The notes beneath the pieces were generated by a model. The model did not search any database, had not been told where the DNA came from, and worked only from the letters and a program-made list of their open reading frames with translations. This document shows positions 49,301 to 58,534 of a DNA stretch of 64,000 nucleotides, piece after piece (within the stretch, counting starts at the first letter, position 1; every line of letters begins with the position of its first letter). This DNA is from Streptococcus mitis. GTDB taxonomy: Bacteria; Bacillota; Bacilli; Lactobacillales; Streptococcaceae. The stretch lies in NCBI RefSeq assembly GCF_002860865.1, contig NZ_PKIE01000001.1, positions 434,001 to 498,000 on the forward strand. Reading direction: 5' to 3'. Made by a program: the position numbers and the translations under genes.

Positions 49301-52300
49301 TATTTCTGGTAAGAATCATGTCGCATCAGTTGCTAAGGAAGCCACAAATTCTTCAACTTTAGATAACGTTCACGCAAATGGAATCATTGCTGGTGAGCTA
49401 GGTATCGGAGGACTTGTTCAAAAAGTTGATAATTCTACAGTAAGAAATAGTAGCTTCACCGGAAGAATAACAAATACCTTTGTTACAACCTCTCAGTATG
49501 CAATTGGTGGTCTAGTCGGTCAATTAACTGGTACAAATGCTAGTGTAGGCCATTCTATAGCATCAGTAACTATTTCAAGCAATGCAGAATATTCTAACCA
49601 AACCATTGGTGGAATTGCAGGTATCGTAGAAAATAATGCAACTGTAGCAAATAGTTATGCTGAAGGTGAAATAAATAATGCTAAACCATTCGCTAGAGTT
49701 GGTGGAGTTGCAGGTTCCCTATGGACACAAGAAGGTGGAGCAGATGATAATACCGGCCACTTGAATAAGGTTCTCAGCGATATGAATATTACAAATGGGA
49801 ATGCGATTTCTGGTTACCACTTCAAAGGTATGAAGGAGACAGAGGTTTACAGTAATAAAGATAATAAGGTAGTTAATGTTCAAGCAGTTGGAGATGAGGT
49901 AATGTCAGTTGATTCCACTGTAGAACGTGGTACTGAGATTGAAAAAACAGCAGTTCAAGCCAAGAAAGATGAGATTACTACAAAGAAAACTATAACCGTG
50001 GAAGATTTTACAAATTCTGCTAAACAGGATGTAGATTATACCAAGGCAGCTCATTATCAGGAGACAAGAAAGGTTGCATATAAAAATATAGAAAAATTAT
50101 TGCCTTTCTATAATAGAGACACCATTGTGAAATATGGAAATCAATTATCAACTAATACTAATCTATTTAAGAAAGAACTGCTATCTGTTGTCGCTATGAA
50201 AAATGAGGAAGTGGTTTCAGATATTACTTCAGACAAGCGCTCTATCAATCACTTATTACTACATTACAACGATGGAACATCTGAGAAAGTAAGCTTAACC
50301 TACCATAGTGACTTTGCAAATCTGGCTGAGTATACTATTGGAACTACAGGTCTAGTATACACACCAAATACTTTCCTAAAAGATTATACCTCTATAATAG
50401 ATAGAGTTAAAAATGACTTAAATACAGTGCAGTATAATCCAACTGCTCTTAAGAATTTGTTAGGAATTTCGGATAATGTTAAATTAACAGAACTCTATCT
50501 AGATGAGCAATTCACTAAGACAAAAGATCACTTAACTGAAACTCTTAAAAAATTACTTTCAGCTGATGCTGCTGTTTCTGGAAATAATAGTGCTATTGAC
50601 AATTACATTGTTGATAAAATCAAGCGAAACAAAGAAGCTTTGATGCTAGGATTAACCTATCTAGAACGCTGGTATGGTTTCAAATTTGACAAGGCTAGCG
50701 CAAAAGATTTGCTTATGTTCCATATGGATTTCTTTGGTAAGGGAAATACCTCTCCTCTTGATACGATTATTGAACTAGGTAAATCTGGCTACAACAATCT
50801 CTTGGCTAAAAATAATGTGGTTACTTACAATGCCTTGTTGACTAATAACTACAGTACAAAAGATTTATTTAGTGCTTTAGAAGTTTACCGTAAAGCATTT
50901 GCACCACATCAAACTAACAATGAATGGTTTAAATCTCAGACAAAAGCCTTAATCGTTGAAGAAAAATCTAATATTCCAGAAGTAAAAGCTAATCAGGAAA
51001 AAGCTGGCACCAAGTATTCTATCGGTGTCTATGATCGAATCACTAGCGACAGTTGGAAATACCGTAACATGGTACTGCCTCTACTAACCTTGCCAGAAAG
51101 ATCAGTATTTGTCATTTCAACTATCTCTAGTCTAGGCTTTGGTGCTTATGATCGCTATCGTAATAAAGATCATCAAGCAAGTGGTGATTTGAATAGCTTT
51201 GTTGAAAAGAGTGCTCACGAAACAGCAGAGCGTCAACGAGATCACTACGATTATTGGTATCGTATTCTAGATAAGGAAGGGCGTGAGAAGCTTTACCGAA
51301 ATATCTTGCTTTATGATGCCTATAAATTTGGAGATGACCATACCAATGGAAAAGCCCAAACAGTATCAGATTTTGATAGTCCAAATCCTGCAATGAAACA
51401 TTTCTTTGGACCTGTTGGAAATAAAGTTGGTCATAATGGACACGGTGCTTATGCTACAGGGGATGCCGTTTATTATATGGGTTATCGTATGTTGGATAAG
51501 GATGGAGCTATCACTTATACACATGAAATGACGCATGACTCAGATCAGGACATCTATCTTGGTGGCTATGGTCGAAGAAGTGGCTTGGGACCAGAGTTCT
51601 TTGCCAAAGGCTTATTACAAGCACCAGACCATCCAGATGATGCGACAATCACCATCAACTCGATCTTGAAACATTTAAAATCGGATAGTAAAGAAGAAGA
51701 ACGATTACAAATACTCGATCCAACTACGAGATTTAAAGACGCGACAGATCTTCAAAAATATGTCCACAATATGTTTGATGTTGTTTATATGTTGGAATAT
51801 CTTGAAGGGCAGTCTGTTGTGAATAAATTGAGTGTTTACGAAAAAATGAATACTCTAAGAAAAATCGAGAATAAATTTGTTAAGGATCCAGATGGAAATA
51901 ATGTCTACGCAACAAATGTTGTCAGAGATTTAACCGCAGAAGAAGCTGAAAAATTACATTCATTTAATGATTTGATTGAGAATAATATTATTTCGTCTAG
52001 GGAATATGCCTTAGGTGAATACGAAAGAAATGGCTACTTCACTATTAAATTATTTGCGCCGATTTATGCAGCATTAAGTAATGATGACGGAACGCCAGGT
52101 GACCTGATGGGACGTCGTATGGCCTATGAACTATTAGCTGCTAAAGGATTTAAAGATGGTATGGTGCCATATATTTCAAATCAATTTGAACCCGATGCTA
52201 GGGCAAATAATAAAACGATTACCTCATATGGTAAGACTAAAGGATTGGTAACAGATAAATTAGTACTTCAAAAATTATTTAATAGTAAATACGACACTTG

Positions 52301-52601
52301 GAGTGATTTTAAAAAGGCCATGTATAAAGAGCGACAAGAAAAATTCAGCAAATTGAATAAAGTTACCTTTAATGATACAAGTAAATCATGGACAAGCTTT
52401 GCAACCAAAACTACAAGCAATATAGATGAGTTGCAACAACTAATGAATGAAGCTGTCCGCAAGGATACAGAAACTCCTCATTGGGATAACTATAATCCAG
52501 AAACAGATAGTGCGGTTCATAAGTTGAAGAGAGCAATCTTTAAAGCTTATCTTGACCAAACTGATGATTTTAGAAGTTCAATTTTTGAAAATAAAAAATA
52601 G
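46398..52601 (+). CDS. zmpA: IgA1 protease-type zinc metalloprotease ZmpA (peptidase M26)
   Basis: A 2067-residue cell-surface protease of the M26 family that cleaves the hinge of human IgA1. The N-terminus has a YSIRK-like signal (RFSFRKLSVGLVSA). The sorting motif LPNTG is at residues 96-100, followed by a hydrophobic segment, the N-terminal placement typical of streptococcal Zmp proteins. A G5-like domain lies at about 315-395, then a repeat region at 420-763. GLUG-type repeats follow (IGGLVGQLTG, IGGIAGIVEN) near 1030-1090. The zinc site is HEMTH with His1709, Glu1710 and His1713, and a downstream Glu near 1733 in GLGPEFF. The C-terminus SSIFENKK fits ZmpA. A similar Zmp gene follows after 41 bases. 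Confidence 0.93.
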   Translation: MEKYFGEKQQRFSFRKLSVGLVSATISSLFFMSVLGSSSVEAHETKGVHYKYVTESELSSEEKNQLVYDIPTYVENDDETYYLVYKLNSQNQLGDLPNTGSKNDMQTLVAGASLATLGILIFAVSKKKIKNKTVLHLVLVAGIGNGVLVSAHALENNLLLNYNTDYELTSGEKLPLPKDISGYTYIGYIKEGKTTSDSEVSNQKSSVATPTKQQKVDYNVTPNFVENPSTVQAIQEQTPVSSTKPTEVQVVEKPLSTELTNPRKEEKQSSDSQEQLAEHKNLETKKDEKVSPKEKTGVNTLNPQDEVLSGQLNKPELLYRDETIETKIDFQEEIQENPDLAEGTVRVKQEGKLGKKVEIVRIFSVNKEEVSREIVSTSMSAPVTRIVEKGTKKAQVIKEQPETGAEHKEVQSGAIVEPAIQPELPAAVVTDKGEPAVQPELPEAVVTDKGVPEVQPALPEAVVTEKGEPAVQPELPEAVVTDKGETEVQPESPDTVVSDKREPEQVAPLPEYKGPQAGAIVEPEQVAPLPEYTGPQAGAVVEPAIQPELPEAVVTDKGEPEVQPALPEAVVTEKGEPAVQPELPEAVVTDKGETEVQPESPDTVVSDKGEPEQVAPLPEYTGVQAGAIVEPEKVEAPKEYTEVQAGAIVEPEQVAPLPEYTGVQAGAIVEPEKVEAPKEYTGVQAGAIVEPEQVAPLPEYTGPQAGAIVEPEQVAPLPEYTGVQAGAIVEPEQIAPLPEYTGPQAGAIVEPEQVDPLPEYKGNIEQLKPETPVEKPKETDPEKTIELRSVSDVELYSYEGNQSKQHTSLDKVPDNKSAYFIKVKSAKFKDVLLPVSNIEDTTKDGKPVYKITARLEHLKQSVDNQYQDNFTYYLPKLVQNDSPIYTSFKKLVTDMNSRPDGTFTLGATMNAREVELGENQESYVTSKFTGTLIGSHQGKHYAIYNLKKPLFNKLEHSTVKDLTLKDINISGKNHVASVAKEATNSSTLDNVHANGIIAGELGIGGLVQKVDNSTVRNSSFTGRITNTFVTTSQYAIGGLVGQLTGTNASVGHSIASVTISSNAEYSNQTIGGIAGIVENNATVANSYAEGEINNAKPFARVGGVAGSLWTQEGGADDNTGHLNKVLSDMNITNGNAISGYHFKGMKETEVYSNKDNKVVNVQAVGDEVMSVDSTVERGTEIEKTAVQAKKDEITTKKTITVEDFTNSAKQDVDYTKAAHYQETRKVAYKNIEKLLPFYNRDTIVKYGNQLSTNTNLFKKELLSVVAMKNEEVVSDITSDKRSINHLLLHYNDGTSEKVSLTYHSDFANLAEYTIGTTGLVYTPNTFLKDYTSIIDRVKNDLNTVQYNPTALKNLLGISDNVKLTELYLDEQFTKTKDHLTETLKKLLSADAAVSGNNSAIDNYIVDKIKRNKEALMLGLTYLERWYGFKFDKASAKDLLMFHMDFFGKGNTSPLDTIIELGKSGYNNLLAKNNVVTYNALLTNNYSTKDLFSALEVYRKAFAPHQTNNEWFKSQTKALIVEEKSNIPEVKANQEKAGTKYSIGVYDRITSDSWKYRNMVLPLLTLPERSVFVISTISSLGFGAYDRYRNKDHQASGDLNSFVEKSAHETAERQRDHYDYWYRILDKEGREKLYRNILLYDAYKFGDDHTNGKAQTVSDFDSPNPAMKHFFGPVGNKVGHNGHGAYATGDAVYYMGYRMLDKDGAITYTHEMTHDSDQDIYLGGYGRRSGLGPEFFAKGLLQAPDHPDDATITINSILKHLKSDSKEEERLQILDPTTRFKDATDLQKYVHNMFDVVYMLEYLEGQSVVNKLSVYEKMNTLRKIENKFVKDPDGNNVYATNVVRDLTAEEAEKLHSFNDLIENNIISSREYALGEYERNGYFTIKLFAPIYAALSNDDGTPGDLMGRRMAYELLAAKGFKDGMVPYISNQFEPDARANNKTITSYGKTKGLVTDKLVLQKLFNSKYDTWSDFKKAMYKERQEKFSKLNKVTFNDTSKSWTSFATKTTSNIDELQQLMNEAVRKDTETPHWDNYNPETDSAVHKLKRAIFKAYLDQTDDFRSSIFENKK
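47655..48686 (+). repeat. Two-type tandem repeat array in zmpA
   Basis: Nine 51-base units encode variants of VQPELPEAVVTDKGEPA in two blocks (5 then 4). Nine full 60-base units plus a partial one encode variants of QVAPLPEYTGVQAGAIVEPE (2 after block one, 7 plus the partial after block two). The order 51x5, 60x2, 51x4, 60x7 implies a past segmental duplication. Four of the 60-base units carry a run of six C (from 48361, 48481, 48541 and 48601). Confidence 0.9.
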
Positions 52602-52642
52602 TGTTTACTGTTAGGAAATAAAATTAAAGAAGGTGATTACGC

Positions 52643-55600
52643 TTGTCATTATTTAAAAAAGAACGATTTTCGATCCGAAAAATCTGTGGGATTGTTGTTT
52701 CGGTGTTACTCGGAAGTGTCTTGGTTGCACCGTCAGTCATCCATGCTTCTACCTATCATTATGTTGAAAAAAGCGCTCTTACAAAGGAAGAACAAAGTAT
52801 GATTCAGGCAGGAATTCCTACTGATAATGAAGCAAGTTATGCTCTTATTTATCAGCAGGAAGCTCTTCCTGCAACAGGTTCATCGACTTCTGTGCTTACA
52901 GCTTTAGGTCTATTAGCTGTTGGTAGTTTAGTCCTTTTGGTTCATAAAAAGAAAAAAGTTAGTAGTTTGTTCTTAGTTACTACTATCGGACTGATTAGTC
53001 TTTCTAGTATGCAAGCTCTCGATATAAGCAATCCTTTGAAAGCTCCAAGTAATGAAGGAGTAGTTCAAATTGCTGGATATCGTTATATTGGATACTTACC
53101 CCTTAATGATAATGCAATTTCAGAAATTCAACATAAGGATGAGAGGACAAAAAATGTTCCAGTATCTGAAACTCAGGAAAGTATCCCTAATGAAGCGCCT
53201 AAAGCTGAGAAACCTAAATACACTGAGCCTGTAAGTACAGTCCCAGACGAGGCGCCTAAAGTAGAAAAACCTGACTATACGCAACCAATAGGTGCAAATC
53301 TTGTAGAGTCAGAAGTTCATGAAAAACCAGCATACACTGAACCTGTAGGTACTGTTCCAGACGAGACTCCTAAAGCAGAGAAGCCTGACTATACGCAACC
53401 AATAGGTACAAACCTTGTAGAGCCAGCAGTTCATGAGAAACCTGAATATACAGGTCCAATTGGCGGTAATTTAGTTGAACCAGCAGTTCATGAAAAACCA
53501 GCATACACTGAGCCTGTAAGTACAGTCCCAGACGAGGCTCCTAAAGTAGAAAAAACTGACTATACGCAACCAATAGGAGCAAACCTTGTAGAGCCAGCAG
53601 TTCATGAAAAACCAGCATACACTGAACCTGTAGGTACTGTTCCAGACGAGGCTCCTAAAGCAGAGAAGCCTGACTATACGCAACCAATAGGTACAAACCT
53701 TGTAGAGCCAACAGTTCAACCGGCATTACCCGAAGCTGTTGTAACTGACAAAGGAAAACCAGAAGTTCAACCAGCGTTACCAGAAGCTGTTGTAACTGAT
53801 AAAGGGGAACCAGAAGTTCAGCCAGCGTTACCCGAAGCAGTAGTTACAGAAAAGGGAGAACCCGCAGTTCAACCATCCTTACCGGAAGCTGTTGTAACTG
53901 ACAAAGGCGAACCAGAAGTACAACCGGCCTTACCAGAAGCTGTTGTGACTGAGAAAGGGGAACCTGAAGTTCAACCAGCCTTACCCGAAGCTGTTGTGAC
54001 TGAGAAAGGGGAACCTGAAGTTCAACCAGCGTTGCCGGAAGCTGTTGTGACTGAGAAAGGGGAACCCGCAGTTCAGCCAGCCTTACCCGAAGCAGTAGTC
54101 ACAGAAAAGGGAGAACCAGAAGTTCAAGCTGAGTTGCCAGAATATACGTCAAAAGTTGCTCCAACTTTGACTTTAGATAAGGTTACAGAAGATGCGATGG
54201 ATCGTTCAGCTAAATTGGATTACACTCTTGAAAATACAGGTAATGCTGAAATCAAGAGCATTATAGCTGAGATTAAAGATGGGGACACTGTTGTTAAGCG
54301 AGTTGATTTATCTAAAGAAAAATTGACAGACGCTATTCAAGGTTTGGATTTATTCAAAGATTATAAAATTGCAACAACAATGACTTACAACCGTGGTGAA
54401 GGTGATGAAACATCTAAACTGGATGAAAAACCTTTGCGTTTGGAGTTGAAAAAGGTCGAAATTAAAAATATTTCATCTACTAATTTAGTGAAGGTGAATG
54501 ATGATGGTACTGAAACACCAAGTGATTTCATGAGCGAAAAACCTTCTGATGAAGATGTGAAGAAAATGTACTTAAAAATCACTAGTCGTGATAATAAAGT
54601 AACACGTTTAGCAGTTGATAAAATTGAAGAAGTGACTGAAGAAGGTAAGAAACTTTATAAAATCACTGCTGAAGCTCAAGATTTGATTCAACACATTGAT
54701 CCATCTAAGGCGCGCAATAAGTATGTTTATTATATAGAAAAACCCCAACCTAAAGAAGATAATGTCTACTATAACTTTAAAGATTTAGTAGAGGCTATGA
54801 ATGTTAATAAAAATGGTACATTTAAAATCGGAGCAGATTTGAATGCAACGAATGTACCAACACCTAACAAACAATATGTTCCAGGTACGTTTAAGGGACA
54901 TCTATCAAGTGTTGATGGTAAACAATATACAATTCATAACATTGCCCGTCCCTTATTTGACCGTGTTGAAAATGGTTCTGTGAAAAATATTAATTTAGGT
55001 AATGTGGATATCAATATGCCTTGGGCTGACGGAATAGCACCTGTTGCCAATATGGTGAAAAATGCAACTGTTGAAGATGTTAAGGTAACTGGTAGTGTAG
55101 TTGCTAATAACAATATTGCGGGTATCGTCAATAAAATCGATAGTGGTGGTCAGTTGACAAATGTAGCCTTCATCGGTAAACTCACGGGTGTTGGTGATAA
55201 AGGTCAATATATGGCTGGTATTGCCGGTGAGATTTGGAGAGGTAATGTTGCAAAAGCATATGTCGAGGCTGATATTGTTGCTAACAGAGCCCGTATAGGT
55301 GGTTTAGTTGCTAAAACAGATAATGGCAACGACTCTATGGGAATTGGTAAATACGGTTCAATTCGTAAATCAGTCACCAAAGGAACCATTAAGACTAAAG
55401 TTTTGCTTGAAACAGGTGGATTTATCAATAGCAATCTTCCTTTCGGTAAACTGGAAGATAATATTTCAATGATGAGAGTTGAAAATGGTGAAGAGTTCTT
55501 TGGTTCTTCAGATTTGGACTACGATGGTGGTTATTTCACAAATGGATGGTTAGAGCGTAACTTTGTTGTCAAAGGTGTCAGTTCAGGTAAGCATTCATAC

Positions 55601-58234
55601 AAACGTTCTCGTGACAAAATTAAAGAAATTAGTCAAGATGAAGCTAACAAGAGAATTGCAGCCTTTAATATTACTGCTGACAAATACGAAATCAACGAAC
55701 CTGTGGTCAATCGCTTAAATCGTTTAACCAGAAGAGAAGATGAATATAAGTCAACCCAAGACTATAAAGTAGATCGAGATCGGGCTTATCGTAATATTGA
55801 GAAACTTCAACCATTTTATAATAAAGAATGGATTGTCAACCAAGGTAACAAACTTGCAGAAGATTCAAACTTAGCTAAGAAAGAAGTCCTTTCTGTTACG
55901 GGAATGAAGGATGGTCAATTCGTGACCGATTTATCGGATATCGATAAAATAATGATTCACTATGCAGATGGTACAAAAGAAGAAATGGGGGTCACACTCA
56001 AGGATTCTAAAGTCCAACAAGTGCGTGAATATAGCGTATCTGGTCTTGGTGATGTTGTCTATACACCAAATATGGTTGTTAAAAATCGAGACAAACTGAT
56101 TGCAGATGTGAAAGAGAAGTTATCTTCAGTCACATACGATTCGCAAGATGTTCGTAAAATTATTGGAAATCCAGCTGATTTGTATCTAGAAGAAAGCTTT
56201 ACTGACGTCAAAGACAATCTTGATAAATTTGTGAAAGCTTTAGTCGAAAATGAAGATCATCAATTGAATAGTGACGAAGCTGCGATGAAAGCACTTGTGA
56301 AGAAAATTGACGATAATAAAGCTAAAATCATGATGGCTCTATCTTACTTGAACCGTTACTATAACATTAAGTATACTGACAACAGTATGAGTATCAAAGA
56401 CATTATGATATTTAAACCTGACTTCTACGGTAAAACACCAAGTGTGTTAGATCGCTTGATTAACATCGGGTCTAGCGAGAAGAACTTAAAGGGTGACCGA
56501 ACTCAGGATGCTTATCGTGAAATCATTGCAAGTAATACTGGTAAAGGTAGTCTTCGTAACTTCCTAGAATACAACATGCGTTTGTTTACAGAGGATAAAG
56601 ACATCAATGATTGGTTTATCCACTCAGCTAAGAATGTTTATGTTTCAGAACCTAAAACTACAAATCCTGACTTTGTCAATAAACGTCATAGAGTCTTTGA
56701 TGGTTTAGATAACGGTGTTCATGGTCGTATGATTTTACCACTTCTAACGCTTAAAGATGCCCATATGTTCTTAATTTCAACATATAACACGATGGCGTAC
56801 AGTTCATTTGAGAAATATGGAAAACATACAGAAGAAGCTCGTAATGAGTTCAAAACTAAGATTGATGAAGTTGCACATGCTCAACAAACTTATTTAGATT
56901 TCTGGTCACGTTTATCATTATCTAATGTTCGTGATAGACTTCTTAAGAGCCAAAATATGGTACCGACACCAGTTTGGGATAACCAAAACTACCATGGAGT
57001 CGACGGTGCAAACAGCATGGGATACGGAAAGAACGGGGCAATTATCAGACCTATTAGAGAATTGTATGGTCCAACTGGCAAATTCCACGCAACAAATGGA
57101 GCCATGGGAGCGATGGCTAGTATTTACGATAGTGCAAACAATAATGACCAAGTTTACTTTATGGTAACCGATTTAATATCACAATTTGGTATTTCAGCAT
57201 TTACACATGAAACAACACACGTCAATGACCGAATGCTCTATTACGGAGGATACAGTCAACGTGTTGGTACAAATGCAGAAGCCTATGCACAAGGTATGCT
57301 GCAAACACCTGACAGCTCAACGACTAATGGTGAATACGGCGCACTTGGAATTAATATGGCTTACCATCGTCCAAATGATGGTAACCAATGGTACAACCCA
57401 GATCCTGACAAATTAAAGACACGTGATGACATTGACCGCTACATGAGAAACTACAATGAAGCTATGATGCTGCTTGATCATGTAGAAGCTGATGCTGTAC
57501 TTCCTAAAATTAAAGGAGACAATAGTAAGTGGTTCAAGAAGATTGACAAAGAAATGCGCTCTAAGATTCAGTATAATGATCTTTTAGGTCCAAACCAATG
57601 GGATAGTGTCCGTGATTTGAAAGGTGAAGAAAAGGTAATGACTTTATCTAGCGTCAATGATTTAGTGGATAATAACTTCATGACGAAACATGGAAATCCA
57701 GGTAACGGACGTTATCGCCCTGAAGATTATGCTGTCAACTCAGCATATGTAAACGTCAATATGATGGCTGGTATTTATGGTGGTAATACTAGTCTTGGAG
57801 CTCCTGGTTCATTATCGTTTAAGCACAATGCTTTCCGTATGTGGGGATATTATGGTTATGAAAATGGCTTTATCAGTTATGTATCAAATAAATACAAAGC
57901 AGAAGCAGATAAAAACAATCACGGTTTACTAAGCGATAAGCTAATAATTAATAAAGTATCGAAAGGAAACTTTAATACTCTTGAGGAATGGAAGAGACAT
58001 TGGTACGAGGAGGTTCTTGCTAAAGCTAAGAAAGGCTTTGAAGGTATCGATATTGATGGCGTCCATATCAGTAACTATGATGAGTTAAGGCCTTTATTTG
58101 ATAAAGCAGTCGAAGAAGATTTGAAAAAAACAGATGACTTCTCTCATACTGTAGCTCTTAAATCTAAGGTATTCAAAGCCCTTCTTAAAAATACAGACGG
58201 TTTCTTTAACCAACTGTTTAAAAAAGACATTTAA
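52643..58234 (+). CDS. Second M26 zinc metalloprotease, ZmpB/ZmpD-type
   Basis: An 1863-residue surface metalloprotease. The TTG start at 52643 follows GAAGGTGAT and gives the signal FSIRKICGIVVSVLLGS. LPATG is at residues 75-79, before a hydrophobic segment. A repeat region covers about 175-495, then the M26 N-terminal domain, a beta-helix-like region and the catalytic domain with HETTH (His1522, Glu1523, His1526) and Glu1546 in TNAEAYAQG. The HETTH form and the C-terminal GAPGSLSFKHNAFR block resemble ZmpB as I remember it, but the position directly after zmpA is what I would expect for ZmpD, so the name is left open. Its substrate is unknown; it is probably co-transcribed with zmpA. Confidence 0.9.
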   Translation: MSLFKKERFSIRKICGIVVSVLLGSVLVAPSVIHASTYHYVEKSALTKEEQSMIQAGIPTDNEASYALIYQQEALPATGSSTSVLTALGLLAVGSLVLLVHKKKKVSSLFLVTTIGLISLSSMQALDISNPLKAPSNEGVVQIAGYRYIGYLPLNDNAISEIQHKDERTKNVPVSETQESIPNEAPKAEKPKYTEPVSTVPDEAPKVEKPDYTQPIGANLVESEVHEKPAYTEPVGTVPDETPKAEKPDYTQPIGTNLVEPAVHEKPEYTGPIGGNLVEPAVHEKPAYTEPVSTVPDEAPKVEKTDYTQPIGANLVEPAVHEKPAYTEPVGTVPDEAPKAEKPDYTQPIGTNLVEPTVQPALPEAVVTDKGKPEVQPALPEAVVTDKGEPEVQPALPEAVVTEKGEPAVQPSLPEAVVTDKGEPEVQPALPEAVVTEKGEPEVQPALPEAVVTEKGEPEVQPALPEAVVTEKGEPAVQPALPEAVVTEKGEPEVQAELPEYTSKVAPTLTLDKVTEDAMDRSAKLDYTLENTGNAEIKSIIAEIKDGDTVVKRVDLSKEKLTDAIQGLDLFKDYKIATTMTYNRGEGDETSKLDEKPLRLELKKVEIKNISSTNLVKVNDDGTETPSDFMSEKPSDEDVKKMYLKITSRDNKVTRLAVDKIEEVTEEGKKLYKITAEAQDLIQHIDPSKARNKYVYYIEKPQPKEDNVYYNFKDLVEAMNVNKNGTFKIGADLNATNVPTPNKQYVPGTFKGHLSSVDGKQYTIHNIARPLFDRVENGSVKNINLGNVDINMPWADGIAPVANMVKNATVEDVKVTGSVVANNNIAGIVNKIDSGGQLTNVAFIGKLTGVGDKGQYMAGIAGEIWRGNVAKAYVEADIVANRARIGGLVAKTDNGNDSMGIGKYGSIRKSVTKGTIKTKVLLETGGFINSNLPFGKLEDNISMMRVENGEEFFGSSDLDYDGGYFTNGWLERNFVVKGVSSGKHSYKRSRDKIKEISQDEANKRIAAFNITADKYEINEPVVNRLNRLTRREDEYKSTQDYKVDRDRAYRNIEKLQPFYNKEWIVNQGNKLAEDSNLAKKEVLSVTGMKDGQFVTDLSDIDKIMIHYADGTKEEMGVTLKDSKVQQVREYSVSGLGDVVYTPNMVVKNRDKLIADVKEKLSSVTYDSQDVRKIIGNPADLYLEESFTDVKDNLDKFVKALVENEDHQLNSDEAAMKALVKKIDDNKAKIMMALSYLNRYYNIKYTDNSMSIKDIMIFKPDFYGKTPSVLDRLINIGSSEKNLKGDRTQDAYREIIASNTGKGSLRNFLEYNMRLFTEDKDINDWFIHSAKNVYVSEPKTTNPDFVNKRHRVFDGLDNGVHGRMILPLLTLKDAHMFLISTYNTMAYSSFEKYGKHTEEARNEFKTKIDEVAHAQQTYLDFWSRLSLSNVRDRLLKSQNMVPTPVWDNQNYHGVDGANSMGYGKNGAIIRPIRELYGPTGKFHATNGAMGAMASIYDSANNNDQVYFMVTDLISQFGISAFTHETTHVNDRMLYYGGYSQRVGTNAEAYAQGMLQTPDSSTTNGEYGALGINMAYHRPNDGNQWYNPDPDKLKTRDDIDRYMRNYNEAMMLLDHVEADAVLPKIKGDNSKWFKKIDKEMRSKIQYNDLLGPNQWDSVRDLKGEEKVMTLSSVNDLVDNNFMTKHGNPGNGRYRPEDYAVNSAYVNVNMMAGIYGGNTSLGAPGSLSFKHNAFRMWGYYGYENGFISYVSNKYKAEADKNNHGLLSDKLIINKVSKGNFNTLEEWKRHWYEEVLAKAKKGFEGIDIDGVHISNYDELRPLFDKAVEEDLKKTDDFSHTVALKSKVFKALLKNTDGFFNQLFKKDI
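53185..53713 (+). repeat. Degenerate repeats of the second zmp gene (TEPVxTVPDE / TQPIGxNLVE type)
   Basis: Alternating units around KPAYTEPVGTVPDEAPKAE and KPDYTQPIGTNLVEPAVHE recur several times with few changes, one copy reading EYTGPIGGNLVE. They differ from the zmpA repeats and lie directly before the shared 17-residue array. Confidence 0.8.
53714..54121 (+). repeat. Eight 51-base repeats shared with zmpA
   Basis: Exactly eight in-frame copies of a 51-base unit encode variants of VQPALPEAVVTDKGEPE (changes limited to A/S, D/E, E/K and E/A positions). The same unit occurs nine times in zmpA, including near-identical nucleotide stretches. Confidence 0.92.
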
Positions 58235-58310
58235 ATGTTTAGAATATAAAGGGAACAGTTTTTTGCTCCCTCTGAAAAGTCATCATTTGATGGCTTTCAA
58301 AAAGCACCTC

Positions 58311-58346
58311 AAAAAAGGTATTGCCAAGTTGCAATACCTTTTTTTG
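58311..58346 (+). terminator. Terminator after the second zmp gene
   Basis: AAAAAAGGTATTGC and GCAATACCTTTTTT form a near-perfect 14-bp stem around CAAGTT, with a T run. Confidence 0.88.
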
Positions 58347-58406
58347 ATGCTCTTTTATCTTGTCCTTGTTTCAATTGACGATACCACATTATGTACTGTT
58401 TTGCTT

Positions 58407-58460
58407 CCTTTTACTATAAAAGGACTTAGTCCTGTGAAGTACAGAACTAAATCCTTTCAA
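58407..58460. other. Inverted repeat between the zmp gene and uraA
   Basis: AAAGGACTTAGT and ACTAAATCCTTT pair across about 15 bases. It may be a second terminator, serving uraA from the other side. The rest of the 300-base gap holds nothing I recognise. Confidence 0.5.
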
Positions 58461-58534
58461 TAATTATTTGTGCAACTTTTGGGGGTTAGTAAAGAGAAGC
58501 TCGTTTTGTTCATTCTCTTTCTGTGTCAAGTATC

